From: Tigriopus japonicus
Lineage: Eukaryota > Arthropoda > Copepoda > Harpacticoida > Harpacticidae
NCBI GenBank assembly: GCA_010645155.1
Contig: JAAGOF010000131.1
Location: forward strand, 36,927 to 100,926
DNA length: 64,000 nucleotides
Reading direction: 5' to 3'
A model generated the notes under the pieces. The model worked only from the letters and a program-made list of their open reading frames with translations. It was not told the origin of the DNA and made no database searches. The first letter of the stretch is position 1. The number at the start of each line of letters is the position of its first letter. This document shows, piece by piece, positions 46,409-60,049 of this stretch. The translations under genes were made by a program, and so were the position numbers.

Positions 46409-47331
46409 CAGCATGGGAGATAAATATGGGAACCCAGTAATTTTTGAATGAAACAACTATGGTAGAATGAATATCTTTGATTTTTTCTCACGGACTCTGG
46501 GATCAATTAATACAACTCTTTCATTACAACCACATTCAAAATGGCTGCCTTTGCTGAAAGTTATTTGGCCAAGTCCGTCCTTGCCTTGGCCATTGCAGGC
46601 ACGGGTGACATCAGGCTCAAATTCCTGGACTCCTGAATTCCTAGCTGACTCCAGGCAGGGATACCTGAATGGGCCTACTCAGTACGATCCATGTTTGAGA
46701 CCAGGGTATTCAAAAAGTCCATTAGGTTGTGGTTGGGGCTGCTTGAAGTCCATGTTGCCTTGGCCCAGTTTGCTGGGAAAACTTCAGGACATGCTAGATT
46801 GAGGTCATTGCCACTGAATTTAACGATTGGGAAGCTGGATGAAAAAAAATTATGCTTTACACATGGAATTTGTGGTCAATCAGGAGGCTTTTTCCATCCA
46901 CTTTAAAATCATCCACTTTAAAATGAATAAATTCAGTGGTCCCCCTCAATGAAACATGTCCTGAAGTTTTAGCTGCATTCTGGGACAAGGCTGTGTGGGC
47001 TTCAAGCATCCCCGACCTTAACCCAATGGAGTTCTCTGTGCAATCCATGTTTGAGACCAGGGTATTCAATAAGGCCCATTTAAGTTTTTCTGCCTGGAAG
47101 TCAGATTTGATCCAAGAATTTGAGCCTGATGTCACACGTGCCTGCAATGGCCAAGTCAAGGGTGGACTTGGTCAAATAACTTTCAGCAAAGGCAGCCATT
47201 TTGAATGTGATTGTAATGAAAGAGTTGTATTAATTGATAACACAGTCCGTGTGAAAAAATCAAAGATTTTCATTTTACCATGGTTGTTTAATTCAAAAAT
47301 TACTGGGTTCCCATATATATCTCCCATGGTG
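46409..47331. mobile_element. Tc1-type palindromic element (923 bp) flanked by TA
   Basis: The element starts CAGCATGGGAGATAAATA and ends with the near reverse complement TATATATCTCCCATGGTG, and both ends abut TA (46407-46408; 47332-47333). The two halves are long inverted copies of one another, meeting near 46800-46930. Each half carries the end of a Tc1-type transposase. The right half, on the plus strand, reads IPDLNPMEFSVQSMFETRVF, the SPDLNP motif holding the last catalytic acidic residue region. A direct repeat of 15 bp (ATCCACTTTAAAATC) sits in the centre. In the left half a segment of about 30 bp is inverted relative to the right half. No complete transposase frame. Confidence 0.85.
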
Positions 47332-47339
47332 TAAAAGCA

Positions 47340-50300
47340 CCGTTATCGAATGAAATGATTAGACGAATTTAAATTGTCAAAGGGCGAGGTTTCAAAGATC
47401 TTATACTCAACTTTTATGTGCAAGAGTCTTTGTCAAGCCATTTTTGAACCTGTAATGGTGATCTTTCATTCACTTAGTGTGAAAATCATTGGTTACAGTT
47501 TCAATTGATTTACAAGATTGAGAAGCGGATGAGAAGTATGACGAACATTACCCATGACGTCACTTCAGAGCATTCAGGATCAGAATTTCTTATTGCGTTG
47601 GAAGTATTAAGTTACATGATATTCTTTCAATCGTATTGTTATTTGTGTCAAAGAAAATATGATCCACGTGTGTTGCACACTATTATCAATGTTATTTAAG
47701 CATTGAATCCCTATTTTTATGTTTGCCGCCCTGAACATTTTCATTTCTGCTGCCCTGAATTTTACGCCTTCTCTCAGCACGAGGAGAGGAAGACGGTCGA
47801 ACCTTGATCAGTAAAATCAGGAACGCTGCCAACAGCGACAAGACGGTCTATTTAAAGGAAAACATAGTTTTTTGTCGGTCTATTTCCATGAATATTTTAT
47901 GAAGCAATCTGGTTACACAATGACTTGGCGACTTAAAAACATGTCATTTTGCAACATGAAATAGAATTATGAACAAAGCATACTCATGAATGCACCAAGT
48001 GTATCTGTTGACCTTTTCTTCAATTCTTCGACAGCATACCTGATACGTCGAGTCTTGACTCAGGACTGATGAAGTGTTTCTCACTCAACCACATCAAACT
48101 TAAATTTTTTTGAAGTATAGTCATGAAGTTAGAAAATTCAGCAGGCTTTCAAGATGTATCAGCAAGACGAAATATCAAGCATAATATTTGATAGAAACTG
48201 GAATCGTTAGGCTTTTGTGAAAGTAAGAAACCGAACTTTGGCCAAATTTTGATTAAAGCTAATTTGGCCTTGATGGCAAAACTGATCGGAGGGCTCCGGT
48301 AATGACCCTTATTAGGAGTGAATGATGTTGAAGAACAAAGAAAAGTGATAAAATTTTTCAAATCTGATTCTCAAGAGGGAAATGAGTCGTTGAAACAACA
48401 CTTCTTCTCAAAGAGGTGCCTTCACAAATTGGCAAAGGGCCCTTTGGCAAGCGGATTGTCAAAAACTTGTTCAAAAGCAATCCGTTCTTCGATTTGCATG
48501 CTCCCACCCCCATGTATAAACCAAAAGATCGTGGATCCTTAACCATCGGAGGGCTTTAAGGCGAGGCTCTCTCTCACGAAGTTGTTCGGGAAGAACATTC
48601 ACTTCCTCATGATCGGTCTGATATTCTCAGATCGATTTGCTACTAGCCTTAAATAATCTTGAAACACATTGTCTGGCAAGTTCTCTTAAGATTGATGTTC
48701 CTAAACCTAAGATTATTGGATTTAACAAACGCGCTCCAATTGGGAATGTTCCAAATCTTTCAAATCATCTTCGGCGTCTAAATCTCTGCTCAAAATAAAC
48801 AATGTCTAATTAATTCCCACTGCCAATTTGAATGCAATTTCTGCATTGGCCTTACTTAATTTCAAAATTTACCGAACATACTATGTATGACCCTTACTAC
48901 CTTTTGATATTGGAGTTGGCGACAGACTTGAGGGTAAAGGCTCCTGAAATTCAAGTTGGTCCACAAAACTGAGGTATATACATACGAGTGAGTACATGTA
49001 CATGCAAATGCCGTTAAATATATTCTCATAGAGCAGTGAAGCACTCTACAATGTTACTGATATTTGTTAATATATTAATAATAATTGGACTAATATTTTA
49101 GATTTCCCTGAAAGCTTTTAAGCCCATACGGTTTGCGGATATGAATGTTACATCAAATTTTGATCGATATCTTAAAACATATGGAACCCTGTAAGACCTG
49201 GATCTAAAGGGCTTGAAACGCTGCGTCAGCATTTTTTTGCCTCTGACAACGAAATTATCTACCATCTGACTTACAATTTCTGGGGAGGCAAATATTTTAG
49301 CCTCAACTCAGGCCAGACTGAGCACTACGAAAAATTGGTGTGACCTTAAATTTGAAAATTTCGTTTCACTTATTCGTCATTTTCCCAACTTTAACTCCTT
49401 TGAATTTTCCCTCTAATTCTAGACTATTTTTGGAGCAAGGCTCAAGTTTAAATCAAGTATCAAGTAATAAGCGCAAAATCGAAGAATGCTCTAAGTATGA
49501 TTTTTCGTTATTGTAGTAACCTCTGCACCATTTTTAGTTCAGTGTAATTTTTAGAATCTTGAAAATCGACTCAAATGTTGTAACATTTGTTCACATAATC
49601 ATTTAAGAAGCTGTAGGACATTCAACTGCTTTTGCATCAACGGCAAAAAGTTCTTTTTGAGGTCAAGACTTAACTTGACAGACAGTTTATGAAAAGTTTA
49701 AAGTCCTTCAAAGCTAACAATTTGTTTTCTCTCTTTGTCAGTCTTTTACTACATTTCTATCCTAATTTGCTGAATTCTTAATCTTTAAACGGCTGATGAA
49801 TTTATTTACTTGAAATCTTACACAAAAGCACAAAACAAAATTAATCTAACATGTTCAACAAAACTTCAAGCTGCAAGTGGAGATCCTGTAATATTTGGTG
49901 TTCGACTAGTTTGCCTGCCAGACAGGTTTGCTTGGCGACATCAGAGAGAAATCCATACAACATTACTGTATACCCCATGGAAAAGTGTGAATGATATTCA
50001 ACAGATCTAGAAGAGACGATTGTGGTGATCGTAAGATGCGCCATGTGCACAGCTCTCGCGCATAATGGCGAATGAAGTGTGAAACGTGTGAGGGATTTGA
50101 ACGTGCAGTTGTCATTTGGCGCGATTTCCCCATAATATCAACCTCATTCTTAATCTTGGCTTTTGATCATGCGGAATTGATTTAACACTCCTATGAACTC
50201 GATCAGGAAGAGGATGATTCAACAAAGTAGGATGGAAAGAGAGATTACGATAAGAATCACATTCAGATAGACAGTGAAGATTGACAAAATATCAAGGCAG

Positions 50301-53100
50301 TGCATTCACAAAATACTTTGATGATATTCAATATATTTTGATAGGTGACCTATTTGGGAAACATTTATTGGTATAAGTTATAGGATTTTAGTTTCATTGC
50401 CCCTCAAGAAATGGCGAAATGAACTTGAACCAAGCACATGGCAAAATTGCAACCAAAGATCATCTCAGTTAGGTCCACAAGTTAGAACTTTTTGAAATAG
50501 AGACAATTACCTTAAAATTGATAATCAACCGATAAATCCCCGTTCTGGGCTCATAATCACAAAAAGATTATAATTGAAATGGATTCTGAACCGTAAGGAC
50601 AAAAATACTCTTGCAATGCCATTTTTTTTTTGATTGAATAGAGTTATCCTTATCCACGGATAACTGTTATTGCCACTCCTTGTAAGCCAATAAATAGTTC
50701 CTTAATTTCAACTCAATATTTGCACTTCTGGCGGAAAATTACAATCAGGAGTCAATCAGAGAAGTTTTTATGCTCATTCAAGACTCAACATCATTATTAT
50801 TATTATTGTCCCTTTACCTTTCTATTATGCGTTGTGTAGCATTGAAATCGAAAAATATCGTGAAATTTGGGTAACTTTTTTGAGACAATGGTCAGACAGC
50901 AGAGTATTCATTGTTCGTCGCATTTTTATTGACACTTTGAACAACAAAGGAAGTTGTAAACCTGACATTCCGAAGAAGTTATTATTTACTTAGCTTTACA
51001 TGTTTCGCATTCTCCTGTCACTTATCATACAAATTCACACGTATATTGGCTCTCTATTCATTGATAGTTAATTCTTCAAAAATGTGTTCGACGAACTGGA
51101 TCCGTTTGACTGGAACTTCAAGATGAAAACGGTCCATTAATCGAGGTTTTGCGATTGAAGAAAATTTTATTCCGTTGGACATTCGCAGACCATCAAACTT
51201 GAATGATGTACAATCCGAAATTGTTTCGTTAACAATTAGTTAGACAGTGAATGTCTATCAATTTCTATATAAAAAAGCATATTATTCTTCAGCTTTTCTA
51301 TCCAGCAATCGTAACCAAGTAAATCGTAGCAACAGGGTTGATTATTACCTTAACTAAGCAATCATTTGATAAGACGATAAAAATAACTCATGTAAACTTA
51401 AACAGTTTCACGATGTCAGCAGAACATGTAAAGGTGTCATTCACGATTGATAAAGAGAGTTGAATTCCAGCAAACCCAATTCTAAAACCAACACCGATTG
51501 CGCAAAAAAGCCTTGCATTCCTAAACTCAATATCAGCGTCTAATAAACTACGCGTCACTTATGTTTTTATCGACCATTTACCCTTGCTTTGACTTTTGTG
51601 TGAAAAGTGTGTAATTCATTGAAATACATCACAGACTTCTTGCTGAAAGGGTTTTGTTATTTGGGAACATGTATTCAAACTCAAATATGACTTCGAAGTG
51701 GTACATTTCTGATTCAAAAATTCGGAAGAACCCCTCAATTTCAGTAAAGTAATTTTAGATAATAGCAATAATACACTATTATTTTTCACAATATGGCAAG
51801 GATTGCTACTCCAGCTTAAATCTGTGCAAATAAGAAACGAATCGCCACAATTCCCAGTGTATTTTTGGTGCATGTCACTTCCACGCTCATGAGTGAGGCC
51901 AGACATGGAATATAAAAATACTGAATACTAAAATTAGCCATCCGTTTTTCCTCGACTTTTTAAATATTTTGGCTATATCAAGAAAAAAAGAAATATTTTC
52001 TTAATTATGCGAGTCAGAAAAATAATTTCAAACAAAATTGAGGAAAATAAATAAATGATCACTGCTCAATAGGCTTACCCAAAATGAACCCAAAATACAA
52101 AAATCTCTACAAAATGACATTTGTAATACTGAGATTAGACCAAAACTACTGTCATACACGGAAAAACTACGCCATCTATTGAGGCAAATTGAAAATTGCA
52201 TTTTTTAAATCAATAACACGTCAAGTATGCCTCCAAACACGGTCAAATGCATCAAATTCACCAAACACAAATTCGGAAAATCGGTGCACACAAACAAAAA
52301 TACCAAATAAGGCGTTGTTAAAAAAAATAGTTCTTAAATATCCAGCTTTTTTCAAATATTTAGAGCTTTTGAAGCAAATGTATATTGCATATTTAGTAGT
52401 GATGTGTTTTGAACTGGGGGTGCTGCCATTTTTGACACGGAAGTTTATTACTGTTATAAAGGGCAGGTTGTACGGAATTTTTTGAAAAGACCTAAACAGG
52501 GACCAATTTGGCAACACTTAAACTAGTTCGACTTCGAGTTTCATCGATAGTTATAAAAATGGATTTCGAGTTGGCAGTGCTGCCATATTTATGGCACATA
52601 AGGTCTATTGCCTGTTGAAGAGTTTAGTTGTGGTCTGCTTTTTGACCCTAAAAAACCAAAATGGCAAAACTCTTCCAAAAAATCCAACTCGAAACACATC
52701 AGTAATATTTAGTCACTTTTTTGCAAATATTTTTTCGGGCCCTACCTATGAGTAATAAATAGAGAATGATAAACGTCTTTCGAACTCTTTTCCCGCCAAA
52801 AAAGCGTGGCGAAATCTGACAAAAAGCTGAAAAAGCTCAATTCAAATGTTGAAAGTAAAAGACAAATCATCCATACTCATGTGATTTTAAGTGAAGAATA
52901 TTCCATTGCAGTATGTGTCATTGTGTAAAACGCTAAACATTTAGATATACAACAATGCAATGATGATATGAGCACTTTTTTAAAGTCTGGGATTTTGGTT
53001 GCTTGTCACTAGTAATCAAAGGAATTTCTGGCGCACGTTAGGATTTGTTATTCGATTCGGCTATTTATTTTCAAAAAATATCTGGTTAGACCGACTAAGT
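47340..53100. other. Large non-coding region
   Basis: About 5.8 kb, AT-rich, with no recognised gene, RNA or transposon. An (ATT)n microsatellite lies at 50793-50807. Open frames such as 47505-47699 and 52189-52485 (both strands open) have no domain features. Confidence 0.5.
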
Positions 53101-53113
53101 GTGCATCAAGTCA

Positions 53114-54657
53114 GTTGAAACTATAAACGGCTGTAAGAGAATCTGCGGTCACGGCAGCTTCAGTGACAGCTTTGTCAACACATAGCCTAATGGGCAAGCC
53201 CATCCACCGATCTGTGAGCTCATCCAAACGCCGTCAAGAAGGTAGAGAACGGCGGACTGGAAGTAGAAGAAGTACTTAGATGTCTGGTAAGCCTGAGGGG
53301 CAAGAGGGGAGAAGTACGAGGAGAAGCGGCAAGCGCATGGCTGCCCTGAACGGCGTCAAACGACGTAGAGAACGGTTGACATAGAAGAACAAGAAAGAAG
53401 TGGGAGGGGAAGCGCCAGCAGCAGTGAAGGACTCACGACTAAGAGAGAGTGTGCAACTAAAGAGAAGGCAGGTTTGGAAGCAACAAAAGCTGGCTTGCCC
53501 TGAGCTGAGACTTCAAAGTGTTTCTCTCAAGCCACCTAAGTAGTTCTCTTGTCTACTCCCAAGGAGTGAGCTTGGGGTTAGCCCTTAGTGGCTTTGAACG
53601 TGATTGAGGTAGAGATGCCTCTAGCCAGGAACATCTCACCACAGGACGCAAACTTCAGCTGATGCGAAGCCCAATGAGGCCCTTAAAACGGTGCGGCTCT
53701 GCACTGAATTTGAACGAAATTGCCGAAAGACGATAGAAAAAAGTGTTTGATAGCAAACATCACTTCAGAACATTGTTGCAGCATTAGATATCGCTCCTTT
53801 TCCTGCCATTTATTTTATAATGATGCTTACTGTTCTCAAGAATTAGTCAAAACTGAGCTACTTCAGACCAATGTCTCGCACAAAACAAAGAATGGATTGC
53901 AATTAAACGCATGTATAACTTGAATATAATAATACCACCTTCAGACAACGGGTTCAATTATACTCAGATCATGTTTCATGAAAATTGGGCGTCTTTTTGG
54001 TAAACTGTGGCTATTTTATTAACAATGAAACTCACAGCCACAGTATCCACACTCTTTCCCATAAAAACATCATTTTTAGTCAGTATTTTATCGTCTGAAA
54101 TGCCTGAAATCCAGTAGATGCCAAATATCAACATTTTGACAGGCCAAACTGAGAGGAAGCACGAGATTGAACAAATTTTTGGCCAACTTATATTTGAGTT
54201 GTTGATGATTCCCTCTGAATGATTATTCATGCAAAATGCAGTAAAGAACAGATCATCTTCATGGAGCACTATATTCTTCACTTTGATGGTGTTGTTAGGT
54301 ACTTATAATCGGAAACCATTGGTATTTCAGGATAAGTTGAATAAGATTGATGATGAGTGATGAACGTGATTTAAATACAAATGGGTTGCATTTAATTATC
54401 TCTAAGAGATAGATACACAAACTAGAATGATGTCTAGACAATTTATTCACTGATTTATTATGAAATATTGAATATTGAGTCCATAACACTCGTCTATCAT
54501 TCAGTCCTTAGGGCCCCATTGGGCTCTCAAAAACAACAACAAACAGCTGTCTGCGCATCCTCTTCTGTAAGTATATCCATGCTCTAGCTATCCCTCTCTT
54601 CTTACGCACAAAAGCTGCCGTGACCACAGATTCTCTGACAACCGTTTATAAGTTGAA
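53114..54657. repeat. Distant inverted repeat pair of about 45 bp
   Basis: 53114-53160 and the reverse complement of 54612-54657 share TATAAACGG-TGT-AGAGAATCTG-GGTCACGGCAGCTT (36 of 39 positions by my count). They face each other 1.45 kb apart. This could be the ends of a DNA transposon or two fragments of a dispersed repeat in opposite orientation. The interior (53170-53700 purine-rich, then AT-rich) has no transposase sense. Confidence 0.6.
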
Positions 54658-55210
54658 ACACAAATATCCGTTTCCAACATCAATGAAGCTTTTGATTTCT
54701 TGGACCCAAGAATGACCAATGTCTTCAAGCTCAAGACAATTTCTGATATATTCATCGATCTTTTGTTTGAGTCCAACCATCCTACACTTTCGCTCATTTA
54801 GGCAAAAATGGACCTTTACTTCTAAGTTTCTTTGGTACCAAATCAAACCAAATTGGTCTCTTTTGTGTTCAAATTGTTACAGAAAATTTGCGAAACTTCA
54901 GGTAGAGAGTAGTGTCCGAGAAATATGCATGGCTTAATTCTTACTGTTTCAAAATATTTGTTTTTTTTTTTTAAGTAAAAATTTGCAAGATTAGGTACTG
55001 TTGAGATAACACTTGGCTTGTTTCCTCCAACTACTTTACCCACTAGATTCTTAAGATAAGTGATATATTTTCTAGTCTCTAGCCAAAACTCTGTCCCACT
55101 GACGAAGAAATCACATCTTAAATCAAAAGATTTGGTGCCATGATACTCTCTTTTATTACTAAGAAAAACCCTCCATGCCTAAGTTACTAAATGAATATTG
55201 ACATTTCATT

Positions 55211-55214
55211 TCAG
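55211..55214 (+). other. Predicted splice acceptor of the large exon
   Basis: ATTTCATTTCAG ends at 55214, a good 3' splice site about 108 bp before the ATG at 55323. It implies an upstream, probably non-coding, exon. Confidence 0.5.
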
Positions 55215-55322
55215 GTATTGCCAGGGCAATGGCCTCGATCTGAAGATTGGAGATCGTAAGTAGATCGAACAAGTGTTTCATCGAGACTCCATCTGTAGTT
55301 CGATTCCCGTCAGCCTCTCAGA

Positions 55323-58300
55323 ATGACAGTTTTGCCCGATCAAATATCAAAACCAAATTTGATGCCTCCGTGGAAGCAAGAACTTTTGCTCCGTAAAAGC
55401 GCCCTAGCTCGTACAATCGAACCCAATCTGTCATTCGTCTGCAAAACCCTTGAGGTCGCCCGAGAATCTCGACCTCAAGAGATCTTACGGAAACCCGTGA
55501 ACGAACTAGCCCGTTTAGCGCGACGCAGTCGTTCTCTGGGAGATGGCACTCCAAGCTCAGAAAATCTTCAACCTCCACTGCCAAAGTTAGGAGGAGGCCC
55601 TCTAGCGAGCAACATCTCCCCTCCATCCTCTCCCCCACCCCTTCCAAAGCGATCGCCATTCACTGGCGGCCCCTCCTTGGCTGCCATGAGCAACTACAAC
55701 AACGTCAGCGACGTCAAACGCCGTTGCCTGTTGGACGAGGCCGGCCTCCAGCACGAGAACCTCTCGCCTCCCGCTTTGCCTCCGCGAAAGGAAGCCGTTA
55801 ATCAGCGATGTCCTAAACGACGTTTGCCTGGTCTCTCGGATGCCCGGTCGATGACACGGACCGACGACAACAACTATGACGATGATGATGGTTACCTATG
55901 GAGGTCGGTTGGGGTTGAATTGGAGCGCCCTCTCGACAACGAGGGTGCCAAAAGGCCCGCCGAGATGGAGCTAGTCGCCTGTCAGGACGGGAACGAGAGG
56001 AAAACGAGCAACACCGCTTGCACCGTCCTGGAGGAGGGTGAGCGGGAGATATTGGAGACCCCGAGAGAGATTGAGGTGGTGGAAGTAGAAGAAGAACAGG
56101 CGGCGGTTGTGGTGTCGTCCAGTCCAACTGTTCATCATCATCATCATCCCCTGCCTCACGACGACGACCACTACCACTTGCGACAGGACCAGCAGATACG
56201 TCGTGAGGAGGAAAAGTGGGATCTCTCCCCTGGAGTTCGTCAGTACAAGGAGGATCGTAGTGTGGAGTGGGATAGTTTTGATTGGGACGAGGATAGTTCT
56301 AAGGGACCTGATCGCATCGCGGAGGTCGCCTTCTCCTCGTCGTTATCTCGATTCACTAATCCACAAGTGAGTGCTGATAAAGAAGGACAGCACCCAGAGC
56401 TTCTTCATCATAATCGCAATAACAATAATAGTAATACTATTCGTCCTCACTCATGGAAGCAGCCCAGTGACCACTCCGGGACGGGCAAGATCAAAGAGAA
56501 GAGCTCCTGGACTGAGTCATGCAATCAGAAGACAGTAGTTCGACTGGCCCAGCAAAGCGACAACATCAGTGATCAGTGCAAAAGTTCGCGTATCGTTGAG
56601 GCCAAACGAGTATTTGGGTATGATTTGAAGTGCGTTGGAGATGATCATCAGCGAAAGAGTTTCACATATTCATCGAGCGAGTCTTCTCCTTCTTGTTCAT
56701 CGTCATCAGCAACATCAATAAAAGCAGCTTCCACTACTTCTGGCTCCTCTGCTTCTTCTTCCTCCTCCTCCTCTCCTCCAACGTCCGTGATAGATGAAGC
56801 TAAGAAACGGCTCTTTGCCGCCAATCTCTTAAGTGAAAACAACCACGAGATTCAAGTGAAAGAGGTTCTTGGCCGTCCTGGCTTCAGAGCAGATCGAAAC
56901 GAGGACCACAAGGTGGTTTTAGAAGCTGTCAAGCTTCGACCCATTCCGAAACCAACCACTGGTTGGCCAAGGAAGTCAAATTCGCAAATTGACTTGGTCG
57001 ATCGTTCGACTTCCCTTGCAACAACATCACCTAGTGCAAGAAATGGTGACGGGAAGATTCGTCGACGCTCAGTGACCTTCTCGTGCCCAGAAGTGTTGGA
57101 GGATATCCCCATTCACAAGTATCCCGTTTCCCCTCCAGAAACGAGCGATCGAGTGGGTGAGGAAGAATTTAGAGCTGTGGAGCGCTTCCTGAATCAGTCT
57201 GACCTACAAGCTACAACTATGATGGACGAAAACATTACCATGAACGAGGATGACTTGGATCACGCTCAGTTTGACAATATTGGACGTGCATCATTGGCCA
57301 GAATTTATCGGAGCAACAAGAATGCGAATTCCAACAAAATGGTAGCCGTCCCTCCGATGTATGCCACGCCTTCATCTTTAGATAGTGATGGCACTTTCGG
57401 ATCGGGTGGAGAGTCGGACTCGTCGGAAGAAATCCATTATGGTCCAGGCTTTGTCAATAGGCTGAAGACGCGTTATTTGAGTGTAGCTTTGCGGAGCACT
57501 TCAACGCGAGGAGTGGCTACTCTTCGTCGAACAGCCTCGTTGGAGAACTTCCTTGATAAGGATAAAAACGACGAACAGGTCGAGCTTCGAAAAGCACCAG
57601 CCAACAGTCATCAACGGAGGGTCTCTCCGCATTATCAGAGGCACTCCGCACCCGTTGAGGGTGGATCCCGTGGAATGTTCACGAAACGAGGACCTCCTGT
57701 TACTAATAATCGTTTTCATGCTAGCAGTGCTCGACCCTTGAAAAAGAACGACTCCATGAAGCGAGTTCAATCGGTGGAGGTCTTGAATGTAAGTGAGCCC
57801 GGGTCCAGATCCTCCTTGGAGGGGAAAGTTGGAGATGGTGGAGGTCCAATTCCACCTCCACTTCCTCCCAAAGCGGAGAAATCAACTCTGGAAACTGTGG
57901 TGAACAGTCTGGCCAATGATAATGTTCGTGTCTACGATCGAAAGGGCAAACCAATCACGAGAGAACCAATCGTCCGTTCAGGCGAATCCAGTGTCAATGC
58001 CTTACCTAGAAGACCGCTTTTTCAGCGACGATCTTCAAGTCTACTCTTTGGGGTGGAAGAAAAGGAGTTGCCCGCTCCAGACACCGTCAAAGAAACACGC
58101 AAGATATTTGAGTCCCGTTCTGGTGGTCCAGGAGGGCGTAAACCTGGACCATTCTTTTATGGTGGAAACCGAATTAAGTCCCGGTCTACCTCGAGCCTGT
58201 ACCATTCTCGATCACGATCATCCGACAGAGGACTCTCTCCCAGTAGCCAAGAGTCCAATACACACAGCCCATTGACTCGAAAGCGCTCCGATGACAATAT

Positions 58301-59798
58301 CCATCACTCCCAATACTCGCCTGGGATCTCCGGATCACCAGTCAGGAGGATGGACTCTCCTCGTGGTGGATCCCCTGCTCGAACTCCGTTGAGTCCCATT
58401 ACCAAGAACCCCGTTGTTGGGGTACGTCCCGCAGGGGGACTTTCTAATCAAAGTAAACCCAATTTGCCCAATAAGCCCAGCCATTTGGCTTCGTCGCCTT
58501 GTCCGTCCCCCACGGCTAAACCGTTCAAGAGTGGAGGTCATGCTCCAACTCCGTTGAAGTCCTTCAAAACGCCCTCTACCAAAGTAGTAGTGCCCCCTCA
58601 ACATCAGGTTATATCGTCATCATCCGTGGCTCCGATTAGCGGTAGTGGTAATAGTATCAGTAGTAGCAGTAGCAGCAACACATTCGCCATACCACCCTTA
58701 CGTCCAGTGAGTGGCTCCAAGATGACAAATATCAGTGGAGCAATTCAGAACCAGAGCGAACCACCAAAGCATGACCAAAATAATTCGACTATCACCAGTG
58801 GTGGATCGTCCAATGGCCTTACTAGCGCTTCAGTGACAACAACGACTTCTGGCATTGTTAAGCAAGTGTCTGAATCATCAGCTAACAAAGAGGTATATTC
58901 ACCAGGAACCTCAAACGCTCAGCTGGAGGACCAGGACGACGAGGTTGACGAGGTCGCTTCCATGGACGAAGAGGAAGGAATCAAACGGATTTCCAATGAC
59001 TCCATCAACAAGATTCGCGAGGGTGGGAGCTCGGTTAGCTTCAACTTCAGCAAGCCAACGGCGATGGGAATGACTAGCCCAGCAACGCGGACCACGCCCC
59101 CCACGTATTTGCCCTATGACAAAGAGAACAATGCCATGAAGCAGGTGGGAGTGATCCGACCCATGACAAGAACCCCGGGCCAGACCGATTCCCGCGAGCC
59201 GGTGATCAATAACAAGCATGAGAAGAGCCCTGTGATCCAGCCCACGGCCGTCCCTACTTTCCAAGAGAAAGAGATCATCCTCATTCCCAAGGACGAATTA
59301 CGTGCACCCATTCTACCTAAGAAATCGTGGAACAACGTGGCCGACAAGAACCAACGCAACAGCACTCACCTCTTGGCCTCGAATGGTCCTTCGCCAAGTG
59401 TGGTCAAGCCTTCCTGGATCAAAAAGTCCCAAGTGGAAGACACAGATACTCAAAAGAAAACCCCCTCCACCGGCGACTCGCTCGCTCTGGCTAAACCGGC
59501 CGCAGTCATTGAAGAGGTGATTCCCAAGTCAGAGAGTAGCGCCAAAAAGGCTCAAACGGGGTCCATGAAAAGCGACTTGATTGAGAAACCTTCGACCGAG
59601 GCTCCGGTCATCGGAAGCCAATTAGGCAAGAATAACAACTATCGTGATGATTGGAAGAAGCGCAATGAGCAGAAGAACACGATAGTGTTCAACTTTGTCC
59701 ATACGGAGAAGGATGTGACCCACATCGATAATGACGGCCGTGACATTTCAAACCGCAGGAAAAAGAACTCGAAGAAAAGAAATCAACAATTATCTAAG
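55323..59798 (+). CDS. Large disordered Pro/Ser-rich protein, taperin/phostensin/espin-like N-terminus (main exon)
   Basis: 1492 codons open in one exon; a strong donor (CTAAG|GTAAGA) follows at 59799, so the gene continues. The N-terminus (MPPWKQELLLRK, residues about 14-25) resembles the PxWKxELLxRK motif of taperin, phostensin and espin, proteins that act on actin and PP1. Other features: poly-Pro SH3/EVH1-type sites (PPPLPKRSP; PPPLPPK), an acidic-His stretch (about 260-280), Ser runs (about 445-490), three similar short helices (VEAKRVFG, IDEAKKRLF, VKETRKIFE), Ser/Arg-rich stretches and a Lys-rich end with NTIVFNFVH, possibly a PP1-docking-like KxVxF variant. No folded domain is evident. 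I take it as a cytoskeletal scaffold; the family call is tentative, the gene itself is well supported. Confidence 0.85.
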
Positions 59799-60000
59799 GT
59801 AAGATTATTCATGCCTTTTTCTTGGATAACGTTGCATTTAGGCAACTTCATGAGTACGAGAATAGTATTTGAGTCATTCACGTCAGTGTTGACTTTTAGC
59901 GATTGCGTTTACTCCGAATGTGTTTATTGTACATACTTGTTAAAAGACTTGAAAAGCATTCCGTAAGTCAAATGATTTCATTCTGTTAAAGCTTGATAAG

Positions 60001-60042
60001 AAAAGGAGGAAGCCGAAGAAGACCGAGCGGGTTTCGCTCTAA
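60001..60042 (+). CDS. Possible short last exon of the large gene
   Basis: If the donor at 59799 splices to the AG at 59999-60000, the phase-0 frame reads a 13-residue basic tail (KRRKPKKTERVSL) and stops. The intron would be 202 bp. The pyrimidine tract is poor (AGCTTGATAAG), so this is a guess; the real next exon may lie beyond the window. Confidence 0.25.
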   Translation, partial: KRRKPKKTERVSL

Positions 60043-60049
60043 TTTCTTT

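Noticed and set aside
55290..55320. tRNA-like TTCGATTCCC motif before the large exon
   Set aside because: It lies inside the predicted 5' UTR and no cloverleaf can be drawn around it.
59799..59966. Continuation of the large frame past the splice donor
   Set aside because: The sequence after CTAAG|GTAAGA becomes AT-rich and loses the Pro/Ser/Lys composition, as expected of intron read-through.
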